Positions 16,374 to 25,433 of a stretch of DNA of 64,000 bases are shown piece by piece. The first letter of the stretch is position 1. Each line of letters begins with the position of its first letter. This DNA comes from Dehalococcoidia bacterium (GTDB lineage Bacteria; Chloroflexota; Dehalococcoidia; Lucifugimonadales; UBA3495), in assembly GCA_021295965.1 (NCBI GenBank), contig JAGWBI010000003.1, positions 115,860 through 179,859 on the forward strand. Reading direction: 5' to 3'. The notes beneath the pieces were generated by a model, which searched no databases, was not told the DNA's origin, and worked only from the letters and a program-made list of their open reading frames with translations. Made by a program: the position numbers and the translations under genes.

Positions 16374-18173
16374 TTATACCTCCACTTTTGTTTCTCCCGC
16401 GGGAATCGTCCCGTCATCCGAGGGTTCACCGTGTGCAGGATATCTTAGGATGTCCTGGAGGAGTTGAGGGCCTTTTGCTACTTGGTCTGTAGCTCCCAGA
16501 TCCTCGTACAATTTTTTCACCACAGCTAGGCTTTTTTTGATCGCCGCGTCGTCCAAACGGTCGACGTCGAATTTTGCTATTTCTGCCGGTGGGAGCGGGT
16601 GTTTTGCTGCACCAGCCACCGCGTGCATGCCTACGTAAAAACGAAGGTTACTGCGATCTTTGCGCACGACGTCGAGGCTATTGGATTTCAGGGCTTGCTC
16701 TATCTTCCGCATGGCCTGCACGCACACGTAGTACACATGAACCGGATAATCTGCGTTGAACACTTTTGCATAGTCCTCGTCGGTCTTCAAAAGTGATGAC
16801 GGTCGACCCCTGGCGGTATCTGGACGACGCAGCAGTATCGCCATGACAGCCTGCGCCAGATACGGGATGTCTATGATCACAGCGCGGGGAATGCCAGCGT
16901 TTTTGTAGAAATTCTTCCGCCGATCATAGTACAACCCGTGAGATTTGAGGTAGTCCTCAATGTCTCGTTGAATTTTATCCGTCGCCCGTAGTGAAGCGCG
17001 CTGGATGGACGTTTGGCTGTTGGTGGCCTTGATGATCCGGTCACGGCTCTCATCATCATCCGGGACCATAACCTTTATCAAGATGTTCCTGTCCGTTTCA
17101 GGGTCCTCAGTTTCGTTAAAGTATTTGTATACTTCCCGCGAGGTTTGAAGGCCATTGACGATTTGAGGATCCTCGATGGTTAAAGTTTTTCCGCCGCTCA
17201 TGGTGACTTCCGAAGCAATTATGGACACCCCGTTGTTCAACCACCAGAAATCTTCGCTTAGCGGCGTCGTCAGAGTTTCTTGGATCTCTTCGTTAACTTC
17301 AGTGGCACCTTGATAATCGCGCACATTGGATTCGAACACATGGCTGCGAAACTCCCCTTGTTCGTCCGTTATGAACGCAAAGAAATCACGCAAATTGGCC
17401 AAACAAACGAAGCCACTTTTCGCGGAAACTGTGATGGGATTTTCGGCCAAAGGTAAGAGATAGTTCCGAGGTGGCTGGCGACGAAACAACTCCACCAATT
17501 CGTTTGCTCCCAAAAACCTGAAATCAAACATGCACGCTGGCAACTGTCCCTCGACCGCTTGTTTTAACAGCCCAACTTTACGTTGAACTGTCCTACCAGG
17601 CTTGTCTCCTTTGCAAGCGTATACGAATGTCAGCTTGAGTGAGGGGTTTTTGATTGTCAGTTCTTTGTAAACGGCGTGGAAACGTGTCATTAACTCCACA
17701 ACCTGCTCGTTAAATATTTCGCTAAGTTCACCGGCGTCGCTGTCTAGATTTAGCAAATCTTCGCTGACGGTAATGAACCGCTCCACTGGTGTTTCTTGAA
17801 AACCGTTGTGGGTTTTGGCTTGAACCACGATCAGTTCGACGGATATGTTCTTCCGGAGATCGGCAAAATTCCATTCTTCTTGGATGAGTTGCCCGTTGAC
17901 TAACAGGTATAGACCATCGATTCCACCGTCGCCGCCATCCCCGACTAACCCGGATTCGATCTCATCGGATGAGATATCGAAATCTTTGAGGGCTTGCTCC
18001 GCAGCAAAGTACTCAAAAAAATGATCTGGCGTGTCGTCCGGATCAAGCGCCAGACGATACTGTTCCAATAATTGGTTCAAGATGGTGCGCTGGTTCGAGA
18101 CCATTATTACCTCGGCATGCAATGGTGTCGCAATATCGAAAACAAACGTTGACGGATCAATGTGGTGGTCCAT
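16374..18173 (-). CDS. AIPR family protein (abortive-infection phage resistance candidate)
   Basis: A 599-residue protein with the AIPR core: NVRDYQGATEVNEEIQETL, FWWLNNGVSIIASEV and LTIEDPQIVNGLQTSREVYKYF, then ILIKVMVPDDDESRDRIIKATNSQTSI. The N-terminal part has DGGIDGLYLLVNG and, about 30 residues later, VELIVVQAKTHNG. This fits a PD-(D/E)xK-like nuclease fold (D86, Q118, K120 with ATG at 18173). AIPR proteins are associated with phage defence by abortive infection; activity here is inferred. GGAG lies seven bases before ATG 18173. The gene is AT-richer than its neighbours and lies among MITE-like repeats, suggesting horizontal acquisition. Confidence 0.85.
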   Translation of the reverse strand: MDHHIDPSTFVFDIATPLHAEVIMVSNQRTILNQLLEQYRLALDPDDTPDHFFEYFAAEQALKDFDISSDEIESGLVGDGGDGGIDGLYLLVNGQLIQEEWNFADLRKNISVELIVVQAKTHNGFQETPVERFITVSEDLLNLDSDAGELSEIFNEQVVELMTRFHAVYKELTIKNPSLKLTFVYACKGDKPGRTVQRKVGLLKQAVEGQLPACMFDFRFLGANELVELFRRQPPRNYLLPLAENPITVSAKSGFVCLANLRDFFAFITDEQGEFRSHVFESNVRDYQGATEVNEEIQETLTTPLSEDFWWLNNGVSIIASEVTMSGGKTLTIEDPQIVNGLQTSREVYKYFNETEDPETDRNILIKVMVPDDDESRDRIIKATNSQTSIQRASLRATDKIQRDIEDYLKSHGLYYDRRKNFYKNAGIPRAVIIDIPYLAQAVMAILLRRPDTARGRPSSLLKTDEDYAKVFNADYPVHVYYVCVQAMRKIEQALKSNSLDVVRKDRSNLRFYVGMHAVAGAAKHPLPPAEIAKFDVDRLDDAAIKKSLAVVKKLYEDLGATDQVAKGPQLLQDILRYPAHGEPSDDGTIPAGETKVEV

Positions 18174-18371
18174 CGGCAATCTCCAACTGCCTCAGCGTAT
18201 GCGCCAAGCCAGCGTAAGTCCTGCCACGTCATTTTTAACGTTCCGACCACAACCATTTTAAAATCCACAACAGCCATCGGTTGAATTCAACGTATCCTTG
18301 GAACGTTATCGTCAACCAAAGACGGTCGCACGGTATTGTATCACCGGAGTGCCATGAGCTGTGCCAGATAC

Positions 18372-18618
18372 CTCCAAGCCTCAGGGCAATCGCGTCTTGC
18401 GGTAATCGGTATAATCAGCGCACTCGAACATTCTGTACGTTGATACTGCCCGTTAGTGGCCTCCTTCTAGATACTGCGATTCAGCCCGATTTGGTTCCAA
18501 GTAGGCGAACACAAGCCTCACCAAGGTGTGCTTTGACTGTCGAAAGTCGCGGCGGCACGGGGTTTGGTCCGGTATCACTGCGATCCCAATTTAGACGCGA
18601 TTGCCCTGCTCCAAGCTT
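18372..18618. mobile_element. MITE-like element with 10-bp target duplication (copy B)
   Basis: A 227-bp element (18382-18608) has perfect 16-bp terminal inverted repeats CAGGGCAATCGCGTCT, the same ends as copy A at 14814-14960. Direct repeats CTCCAAGCCT (18372-18381) and CTCCAAGCTT (18609-18618) flank it, 9 of 10 identical. The interior differs from copy A and encodes nothing. The remaining gap from the AIPR gene to the next gene (18174-18904) holds no other feature I can support. Confidence 0.82.
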
Positions 18619-18904
18619 CCGCGGCTAAACGGCGAACGATTGACTTTAGGCCATTGAGGTACGCATGACCCTGACGCAATACGGATTTCACAGCCGGTGA
18701 TCGTGAAGAATTGAAGACTGTGGTGGATTGGTAGATTTGCCGATTCCATTGGCATCAAATCGCGTCGCCTTCCATCGCTACTTCACCATCTGCAACCGGC
18801 AAAAAGCTTGTGTTTGTTGACCGGCCGGCAGGGTGTAGGTATCATCGGCGCAATATAGCGGTGAGAACAATTCCCGCGCTGACTTAATGTTTTAGGAGGT
18901 CACT

Positions 18905-20623
18905 ATGCCGCAGGCTAATGAGTTGATTGTGCAGTTTTTGGAGGAGGCTGGGATCGATGCGGTGTTTGGGATTCCCGGGGGCGGGACGGGGCAGATTTTT
19001 GAGAAGTTGGTGGGGAAGGAACCGGCGATCAACACGTACCTGGCGCGGCACGAGCAGACGGCGGCGATCATGGCCGACGCCTACGGGCGGGCGACGGGGA
19101 GGCCGGCGGTGATCATGGGGCAGGGGCTGTTCATGGGATCGAACGCGTCGTTCGGGATCATGGAGGCGATGCTGAGCAGCAGCCCGATGCTGGTGCTGAC
19201 GGACACGTCGGACGGCGGTGTGGGGCAGCATCCGGCGAACCAGTCGGGGGCCGGCGAATACGGTAGCATCGACCTGCACAACATCTTCCGGTCGATGACG
19301 AAGTACACGACGCTGGCGACGTCGCCCAAGGAGGCGGCGCTGGGGGCGCAGCTGGCCATCAAGCACGCGATGAGCGGGCGGCCGGGGCCGACGTGCCTGC
19401 TGATGCGGTCGGCGTCGATTGGCGGCGAGGTTGACCTGGAGTCGCCGCCGTTCATCCACGACACGGCGGGGTATCTCAACACGGCCAAGCCGCAGGCGGC
19501 GCCGGCGGACATCGAGAAGGCGGTGGAGATACTGTCGCAGTCGCGGCGTCCGGTGATCGTGGCGGGCAACGGGGTCCACATGGCGGGGGCGCACGGGCTG
19601 CTGGAGCAACTGGCGGAGCAGTGGAACGCGCCGATTGCCACCAGCTACAAGGGGAAGTCGGCCATCGCGGAGACGCATCCGCTGGCGCTGGGCATGGTGG
19701 GCATCTACGGGCAGGAGGCGGCGAACCGAGCGGTGGGTGACGCCGATACGGTGGTGGTCGTGGGGGCGAAGCTGAGCCCGCAGGACACGGTGCGGGAACG
19801 GCCCAACGTGTTCAATCCGCGGGGTCAGCGGATCATCCAGATCGACATTGACGACCGGAACGCCGGTTGGACGTTCCCGGTGGAGCTGGGGCTGATCGGA
19901 GACGCGGGGAGCATCCTGGGGCAGTTGGTGGAGGCGTCGGCGGACGCATCGGTCGGCACTGCCGGCAATCGGAACGAGTGGGCCGGGGCATTGGCGGGAC
20001 GGAAGACGGAGGCTGGGTTCTACGAGGACGCCGGACTGCATACCGACTCGTCGCCGGTGCTGCCGCAGCGGGTGGTGCGGTTGCTGCAGGAGACGATGCC
20101 CAAGGATACGGTGTACGCGCTGGACGCGGGGAACAACCGGACGTGGATGGCGCACCTGTTCCAGTCGCAGCAGGCGCATACGTTCTTCTGCCCGGGCGGG
20201 ACGGCCGGCATGGGCTGGGGACTACCGGCGTCGGTGGGATTGCAGATCGCCTATCCGGACCGGCAGGTGGTGGGCGTGACGGGGGACGGCGGATACATGA
20301 TGACGGTGAACGCGCTGTCCACGGCGATGCAGTACAACCTGCCCATCGTGTGCGTGGTGTTCAACGACGGCGCGCTGGGGATGGTGCGGCACCACCAGGC
20401 GCCGGGGCAGTACATCGCATCGGAATTCGCGGAGACGGACAACGCGGCGGTGGCGCGAGGGTTCGGGTGCTTCGGCGTGCAGGTGTCGGACTCGCGGGAC
20501 CTGGCCGGGGCATTGCAGGATGCGCGGGCGTCGGGACTGCCGGCGGTGGTGGACGTGCTGATCGACCGGGGGCCGAGCCCGGACGACTGGCGGGCGGATA
20601 TGCGGACGTCGGGGGAGACTTAG
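18905..20623 (+). CDS. TPP-dependent enzyme, acetolactate synthase-like (copy 2)
   Basis: A 572-residue TPP enzyme. The catalytic glutamate lies in LARHEQTAAIMADAYGRATGRP (residue about 47), the central domain in EILSQSRRPVIVAGNGVHMAGA, and the cofactor motif in GVTGDGGYMMTVNALSTAMQYNLPIVCVVFND. Like copy 1 it has no adjacent small regulatory subunit, so it may decarboxylate or ligate a 2-oxoacid rather than serve isoleucine/valine synthesis. AGGAGGT stands seven bases before the ATG. Divergence from the copies at 12991 and 42978 indicates separate functions rather than recent duplication. Confidence 0.85.
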   Translation: MPQANELIVQFLEEAGIDAVFGIPGGGTGQIFEKLVGKEPAINTYLARHEQTAAIMADAYGRATGRPAVIMGQGLFMGSNASFGIMEAMLSSSPMLVLTDTSDGGVGQHPANQSGAGEYGSIDLHNIFRSMTKYTTLATSPKEAALGAQLAIKHAMSGRPGPTCLLMRSASIGGEVDLESPPFIHDTAGYLNTAKPQAAPADIEKAVEILSQSRRPVIVAGNGVHMAGAHGLLEQLAEQWNAPIATSYKGKSAIAETHPLALGMVGIYGQEAANRAVGDADTVVVVGAKLSPQDTVRERPNVFNPRGQRIIQIDIDDRNAGWTFPVELGLIGDAGSILGQLVEASADASVGTAGNRNEWAGALAGRKTEAGFYEDAGLHTDSSPVLPQRVVRLLQETMPKDTVYALDAGNNRTWMAHLFQSQQAHTFFCPGGTAGMGWGLPASVGLQIAYPDRQVVGVTGDGGYMMTVNALSTAMQYNLPIVCVVFNDGALGMVRHHQAPGQYIASEFAETDNAAVARGFGCFGVQVSDSRDLAGALQDARASGLPAVVDVLIDRGPSPDDWRADMRTSGET

Positions 20624-20669
20624 GCGGGTGGAATGGCGCAAAAGTCATCGAGTGGAGCAAGGGGAAAAC

Positions 20670-20972
20670 ATGGCTTTGGCAAGGGAGATTACCGGCCGGG
20701 AACGGGATGAGTTGATTGAAAGTCTCGGCGGAGAGGAAAGCATCAGGGAGGGTCTCCGTTGGTATGGAGAACGGTGTGAACTGTTTGACCGCCGACGGGA
20801 AGAGCTGACGGAAAAATACCCGGATCAGTATGTCGCCCTTGCAGCGGACGATACTATCGTGGCAGCCGAAACGCTGGATGGGGTTTTTGAGGAGTTGGAC
20901 CGGCGCGGCCTGGAGCGGGAACCTTGCGTTGTGGAGTTCCTCAGTTCGGAGCCGGAAATCTGGATTCTATGA
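20670..20972 (+). CDS. DUF5678-like small protein, partner of retropepsin
   Basis: A 100-residue acidic protein. Residues about 50-100 read EKYPDQYVALAADDTIVAAETLDGVFEELDRRGLEREPCVVEFLSSEPEIWIL, of the DUF5678 pattern (tyrPro-x-x-Tyr-Val-Ala-Leu, then a helix, then a terminal strand). Function is unknown. ATG at 20670 is chosen because AAGGGGAAAAC precedes it; the in-frame ATG at 20628 has no such site. The stop TGA overlaps the ATG of the aspartic protease gene (ATGA), so the two are translationally coupled. Confidence 0.7.
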   Translation: MALAREITGRERDELIESLGGEESIREGLRWYGERCELFDRRREELTEKYPDQYVALAADDTIVAAETLDGVFEELDRRGLEREPCVVEFLSSEPEIWIL

Positions 20973-21397
20973 TTGCGGGCTGGTTCGATGGGCGGGGGCG
21001 TCCGACAATTCGAGCCCGCCTGATTATTCGTCGCCTCGGCGTTAGCGGACGCGTTGATTTTTTGGTTGACACCGGTGCTACCGTCACCAGCTTGCATCCA
21101 GATGACGGAAGGCGCATCGGTTGCCCATTTGACGAACTGCGGAACCGAAGAAATATGGCCGGGGTGGGTGGCAGCAATCAGTATTTCCAGGAGCCAGCAG
21201 TAATCGTGCTGTACGGCAGATATGGAGCGCATACGCTGAACATCGAACTGTTAGTATCCAAGCCGCAGCCTCCGTCAGCATCCGACCCGCGCCCGGTGGT
21301 TAACCGGCTGCCGTCGCTGCTGGGCCGGGATGTGTTGAACCGACTGCGTATGGATTACGACTTTCTTGCCCAAAGGTTGCAGTTCTTTTCTAGCTAA
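20969..21397 (+). CDS. retropepsin-like aspartic protease, 142 residues
   Basis: A single-domain clan AA aspartic protease that would act as a dimer. The catalytic motif is D34-T35-G36 in VDFLVDTGATVTSLHPDD. A flap-like region (MAGVGGSNQYF) follows, and the C-terminus has the conserved SLLGRDVLNRLRMDYDF hydrophobic-Gly-Arg-Asp element. There is no signal peptide, so it is probably cytoplasmic. The start overlaps the DUF5678-like stop by four bases (ATGA), indicating a two-gene module in which the small acidic protein may be substrate, inhibitor or targeting partner (inference). Confidence 0.8.
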   Translation: MIAGWFDGRGRPTIRARLIIRRLGVSGRVDFLVDTGATVTSLHPDDGRRIGCPFDELRNRRNMAGVGGSNQYFQEPAVIVLYGRYGAHTLNIELLVSKPQPPSASDPRPVVNRLPSLLGRDVLNRLRMDYDFLAQRLQFFSS

Positions 21398-21445
21398 ACG
21401 ATACTTGGAAACGGGTGGTCGGACTGCGGTTGACAGGGGCGTGGT

Positions 21446-21655
21446 TCGACGGGCTCGCCATGATCCTTCGACAGGCTCGCCATGATCCTTCGACAAGCTC
21501 GCCACGATCCTTCGACAAGCTCAGGATGAGCGGGGTGGGGGCGACGAGTTTGCCACGTTTGGCTCGCAATGACAAAATAGGGGATATTGAGTAGGGGCGA
21601 ATGATTATTCGCCCCTACGGCTAGGAAGGACGGGCGACCCACGGGTCGCCCCCAC
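21446..21655. repeat. cluster of three repeat families
   Basis: Four tandem degenerate units of CCTTCGACARGCTCGCCATGA type (21446-21535) are followed by a GAGTTTGCC...CGCAATGAC repeat (21538-21573). Next come a 28-bp palindrome GTAGGGGCGAAT/ATTCGCCCCTAC (21591-21618) and a GGGCGACCC-GGGTCGCC palindrome (21632-21655). It fills the gap between the retropepsin and acyl-CoA synthetase genes and looks like a repeat insertion hot spot. Confidence 0.75.
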
Positions 21656-21672
21656 GATGATGGAGACGTGTC

Positions 21673-23767
21673 ATGGCGGTCTGGAGTGACGAGCAGCTGG
21701 CTTCGATTGACCGGATGCTGAACCCGGGGTCGATTGCGGTGGAGGGGGCTACGCCGAGGATGCAGTATGGCGGGCGGTTTTTGGCGGCGGCGATGGGGGG
21801 ATCGGGGGGTGGATGAGGAAGTGCAGGGGGTACGGTGCTATCCGTCGGTTTCGGAGTTGCCGGAGGCGCCGGATGTCGTGGGCATCGTCGTGCCGTATCA
21901 CGCGGTGCTGGATACGCTGAAGGAGAGCCATGCCAAGGGGGCGAAGTCGGCGATTGTGATTTCGGCGGGGTTTGCCGAGCGCGGGGTGGACGACCGGCGG
22001 GAGTTGCAGGTCGAGCTGGGTAGGTTCGCGCAGGAATCGGGGATGCGGGTGAGCGGGCCGAACTGCCTGGGGTTGGCGAACCTGAAGGACGACATCTGGG
22101 CCAGCGCGGCGTCACGAGGCGCTACCGGGTTGAGCGGGCCGATTGGGTTGGTGTGCCAGAGCGGGGCGTCGGCGTTTGGGCCATTCTTGACGCGGGCGGT
22201 GGATGAAGGAATTGGGTTCACCTATATCGTTTCGACGGGGAACGAGGCGGATCTGGATTTCTGCGACTTTGCGCGGTATCTGATTGATGATGACGATACC
22301 CGGGTTATCGCCGGGTTCATCGAGGGGTTCAAGGACGGGCGTAAGTTTGTGGAAGTGGCGCGGCTGGCGGCGGAACGGGGGAAGCCGATTGTGCTGATCA
22401 AGATCGGGCGGTCGGAGCTGGGTTCGCGGGCGGCCGGGTCGCACACGGCGGCTTTGACGGGCGCGGATGACCGGTATGACGCGGTGTTTGCGCAGTACGG
22501 GGTGATACGGGTGCAGGACTATGACGACCTGCTGCAGGTGTCCAATCTGCTGGCGCGTTGTCCCAGGCCGCCGCAGCGTGGGGTTGCCGTGGTTTCGCAC
22601 TCGGGCGGGATCAGCAGTTTGACGGCGGATATGTTCGGGCAGGCCGGTTTGGACCTGCCGCCCCTTTCGGACCGGGCGCGGGACGGGATTAACGGTATAT
22701 TGAAGGGATTTGGGTGGGCAGCCAATCCGTCGGATGTGACGGGTTATGCGAACAGCGACGACTTTCCGGCGATTATGTCATTCATGGCGGACGACGAAGG
22801 CGTGGGTACGCTGGTGGTGGCTTCGGCGGGGGCGGATCCGCAGGCTACGCAGGTGATTGCGCAGCGGGACGGAAGCGACAAGCCGGTGGCGTTTCTGTGG
22901 ACAGGCACGCGAGGAGCGGAGTCCGGGTTGCCGATGCTGCGGCGGGAGGGCATACCGGTGTTCTACGTTCCGGACAAGCTGGCGGCCGGCGTCCGGTACC
23001 TGAACGATTACCACGAGTGGCGGGAGGAACGGTTGCGGCGAGGGTTTGCGAGTGCCGGGGATTTAACGGGGGCACAGGGTGACGCGGCCAATGCTCTGGG
23101 CAACGGCGGAGCGCTTTCGGAGTACGAAAGCAAAGGTTTGATCGCAGCGTTTGGGGTGCCGACCACGCGGGAGGAGCTTGCGGGGGACGCGGAGGGCGCC
23201 GTTGCGGCGGCGGAACGGGTCGGATATCCGGTGGCGATGAAGGTGGACTCGGCGGACATATTGCACAAGACCGAGGCCGGGGCAATCAGGCTGGGACTGG
23301 ATAGCGCCGACGCGGTGAGGGCGGCTTTCGACGAGGTTACGGCTAACGCCAGGGCCTATGACGCCAGCGCACGGATTGACGGCGTGGTGGTGCAGGAGAT
23401 GGTTTCCGGCGGCGTGGAGACGATTGTGGGAGTGTCTTACGACGCGCAGTTGGGGCCGTTCCTGCTGTTCGGCACGGGCGGCGTGATGGTTGAGGTGTAC
23501 GAGGACGTGGCGCTGCGGCTTTGCCCGATCACCCGAGGCGACGCGCTGGAGATGATTGACGAGGTGAAGGGGGCGCGTTTGCTGCGCGGGTTCCGAGGCG
23601 CGCCGGCGGCGGACGTTGATGCGCTGGCGGATACGCTAGTTCGGGTTTCTGAGATGGCGGTACAGCTGGAGGGTTTGCTGGGTGAGCTGGACATCAACCC
23701 GCTGATGGTCTTGCCGCAAGGACGGGGGGTGAAGGCGGTGGATGCGCTGGCGCTGGGCGCGAGGTAG
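21673..23767 (+). pseudogene. ADP-forming acyl-CoA synthetase, frameshifted near N-terminus
   Basis: ATG at 21673 after GGAG starts the normal N-terminus (LNPGSIAVEGATPRMQYGGRFLAAAMG) but stops at 21814. The rest (VDEEVQGVRCYPSVSELPEAPD onwards, about 650 residues) is in the next frame. About ten residues of the usual CoA-binding domain are missing between the parts, in a G-rich run at 21790-21812, so a small frameshifting deletion or assembly error is likely. Later landmarks are VSGPNCLGLAN, VCQSGASAF, GSHTAALTGADD and VSHSGGISS. The ATP-grasp part is YESKGLIAAFGVP...VAMKVDSADILHKTEAGAI and ELDINPL. It would interconvert acyl-CoA + ADP + Pi and acid + CoA + ATP. Confidence 0.8.
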
Positions 23768-23784
23768 GCCAAGGTTGATCGTGG

Positions 23785-23807
23785 GATACCCTTCCAAGGG
23801 TATCTTT
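23785..23807 (+). terminator. hairpin after the acyl-CoA synthetase gene
   Basis: GATACCCTT pairs with AAGGGTATC (23785-23804) and is followed by TTTCGT, 18 bases after the stop codon. It is a short but plausible intrinsic terminator. Confidence 0.5.
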
Positions 23808-23938
23808 CGTGCTTGGGGCGGGTTCGATTGGGGAATTGGCTCCGACCGGGCGAGTAGCGCCCGGAGGCCCGTTGCCGACGATGCCGAGGCGAAGGGATTT
23901 TGGCCTGGCACGGGATGCGGATAGCAAGGCGGGGTTGA

Positions 23939-24682
23939 ATGCTCGCGGGCTGGGAATTGGCGCTGGGGCTGGCGGCGATGTTCCTGGGGTCGGTGGTGCT
24001 GGGAACGATCAGCTTCGGGCTGGGGACGGTGGCGATGCCATTCCTGCTGATCGTCCTGCTCCCTCAGGACGCCGTGGTGATCGTCAATGCCATGATCATC
24101 CTGACCACCGGGTTGACCGTAGCGCAGACGTGGCGGCACCTGAAACCGGGGGAAACGTGGCCGTTCATAGTCGCCGGCCTGCCTCCGGTGCCGGTGGCCG
24201 TGTTCGCGCTGCATGAATTCAACCCGACCGCGCTGAGAGTGACCATCGCGTTAGTGGTGCTGACGGTCGGGTTGATGAGCCTTTTCAACGTCCGGATACC
24301 GGCGGCACGGAAAGCGTGGATGGCGCCGTTGGTTGGGAGTGGCACCACGTTTATGGTAACGACGTTTGCCGTGGGCGCACCTCTAGCCGCGCTCTACGCG
24401 ATTGAACAAGACTGGTCGCGGGACACCATCCGGGCCACGCTGGCGTTGTACTTCCTGCTTGCCGCGATTTTGGCGATGATCCTGTTCGCAGTTTCCGGCT
24501 TAATCAACGAGGGAGTGGTCCAAAACACGGGAGCGCTAGCCGTGTCCGTGTTGGCGGGGTCAGGGGTGGCTGCATTGGTGGCGCGGAGGATCAGCCTGAG
24601 CGTATTCCGGTATGTTGTGGTGTCGGTGACTGTAATCGGCAGCATATCTCTTTTGCTGCGGGAACTACTGCGGGTTTGGTAG
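23939..24682 (+). CDS. TauE/SafE family sulfite/anion exporter-like permease
   Basis: A 247-residue membrane protein with about eight hydrophobic segments in two repeats. The first repeat starts GLAAMFLGSVVLGTISFGLGTVAMPFLL and the second MAPLVGSGTTFMVTTFAVGAPLAALY, the paired Gly-rich signature of TauE/SafE (pfam01925) permeases. These export sulfite, sulfoacetate or other anions; the substrate is not predictable here. The ATG at 23939 has only a weak upstream GGGG. It is transcribed alone; a 12-bp hairpin lies about 180 bases downstream. Confidence 0.8.
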   Translation: MLAGWELALGLAAMFLGSVVLGTISFGLGTVAMPFLLIVLLPQDAVVIVNAMIILTTGLTVAQTWRHLKPGETWPFIVAGLPPVPVAVFALHEFNPTALRVTIALVVLTVGLMSLFNVRIPAARKAWMAPLVGSGTTFMVTTFAVGAPLAALYAIEQDWSRDTIRATLALYFLLAAILAMILFAVSGLINEGVVQNTGALAVSVLAGSGVAALVARRISLSVFRYVVVSVTVIGSISLLLRELLRVW

Positions 24683-24816
24683 ATTCGGCGGGGATGGACG
24701 GAGGTGGGACCGAGTTAGCGTTGCCCAAAATATAGGGAAGAACCGCAAGGAAGCGTGGCGACGAGGCGGCGGTCTGGAATTGGTGGTCTAATTGCGCGAA
24801 CATCGCTGCTAACGGG

Positions 24817-24844
24817 GCAGGGGCGAATGATTATTCGCCCCTAC
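24817..24844. repeat. GGGGCGAAT palindrome
   Basis: Palindrome GCAGGGGCGAAT / ATTCGCCCCTAC around TGATT, one of seven copies of this family in the window. Confidence 0.8.
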
Positions 24845-24860
24845 GGATCGAAATCACCTG

Positions 24861-24900
24861 AATGGCAATGCTACCGGTAAGCGCGGAGCATTGCCATTTT
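24861..24900 (+). terminator. 12-bp hairpin with T-tract
   Basis: AATGGCAATGCT (24861-24872) pairs with AGCATTGCCATT (24887-24898) and runs into TTTT. It is oriented to terminate plus-strand transcription from the TauE gene before it reaches the convergent gene at 25017. A GCGCCAACGAGATTACC-type dispersed repeat (24937-24988) follows. Nothing else is seen in the 24683-25016 gap. Confidence 0.65.
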
Positions 24901-25016
24901 GGTGGTCCCCTTCCTGAACGACGCTCCGAGGTTTATCCGGCGTTGCTGCGCCAACGAGATTACCGCGCTACGCTCGCCATGACAGACGTCGAACCACGCT
25001 CACGGAACGACCGCAC

Positions 25017-25433
25017 TTATCGTTCCTGAAGGACTTCACCGGAGAGCTGGTTGATGCGGTAGAGGCGGACGAGGACGGCGGCGCCGGTGCGGTCGGGATC
25101 GCGGTCGAGCTCGCCCTGGACGGTGCGGGCCATCACGTTGTCGCGGATTGCGCCTTCTCGGTACATGGTTGCCGTGCCGTAGAAACGGAGGTTGACGCGG
25201 TCGGTGGGATGTCGATAGAAGAAGACAACCTTGGACCCGTTCTGCACGTTGGCGGCTGAGTTACGCCATCCCCGTTCCCAGTAAGCGAGGGTTTCCCGAT
25301 CGAAGACGAGGACGCTGCCCCTCATGCTGATCTGGGGTTCGCCATCGGGAGAAACGGTGGCGATGAACATGGGGCAGCGGTCGGCCAGGGCGTTGTCGAT
25401 GCGGCTGCGGAGTTCGTCGTCGATGTGGATCAT
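25017..25433 (-). CDS. pyridoxamine 5'-phosphate oxidase-like (split beta-barrel) protein
   Basis: A 138-residue FMN/F420-binding split-barrel protein. CPMFIATVSPDGEPQISMRGSVLVFDRETLAYWERG is the typical N-terminal pattern of PNPOx-like proteins, and NVQNGSKVVFFYRHPTDRVNLRFYGTATMY forms the barrel core. It may be an F420- or flavin-dependent reductase of general-stress type; true PNPOx activity is not supported. ATG at 25433 has GGAG nine to ten bases upstream. It lies downstream of the CitE-like run on the same strand, with a 187-base gap. Confidence 0.8.
   Translation of the reverse strand: MIHIDDELRSRIDNALADRCPMFIATVSPDGEPQISMRGSVLVFDRETLAYWERGWRNSAANVQNGSKVVFFYRHPTDRVNLRFYGTATMYREGAIRDNVMARTVQGELDRDPDRTGAAVLVRLYRINQLSGEVLQER

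Noticed and set aside
18281-18628. 115-codon plus-strand frame
   Set aside because: It spans MITE copy B including its terminal repeat, so it is not a real gene.
18884-20179. 431-codon minus-strand frame opposite the second TPP enzyme
   Set aside because: Very Arg/His/Pro-rich shadow; the plus-strand gene has a strong ribosome-binding site and complete motifs.
21446-21535. Tandem CCTTCGACAAGCTCGCC units considered as a CRISPR array
   Set aside because: Units are adjacent and degenerate, with no unique spacers of constant length and no cas genes nearby; it is a simple tandem repeat.
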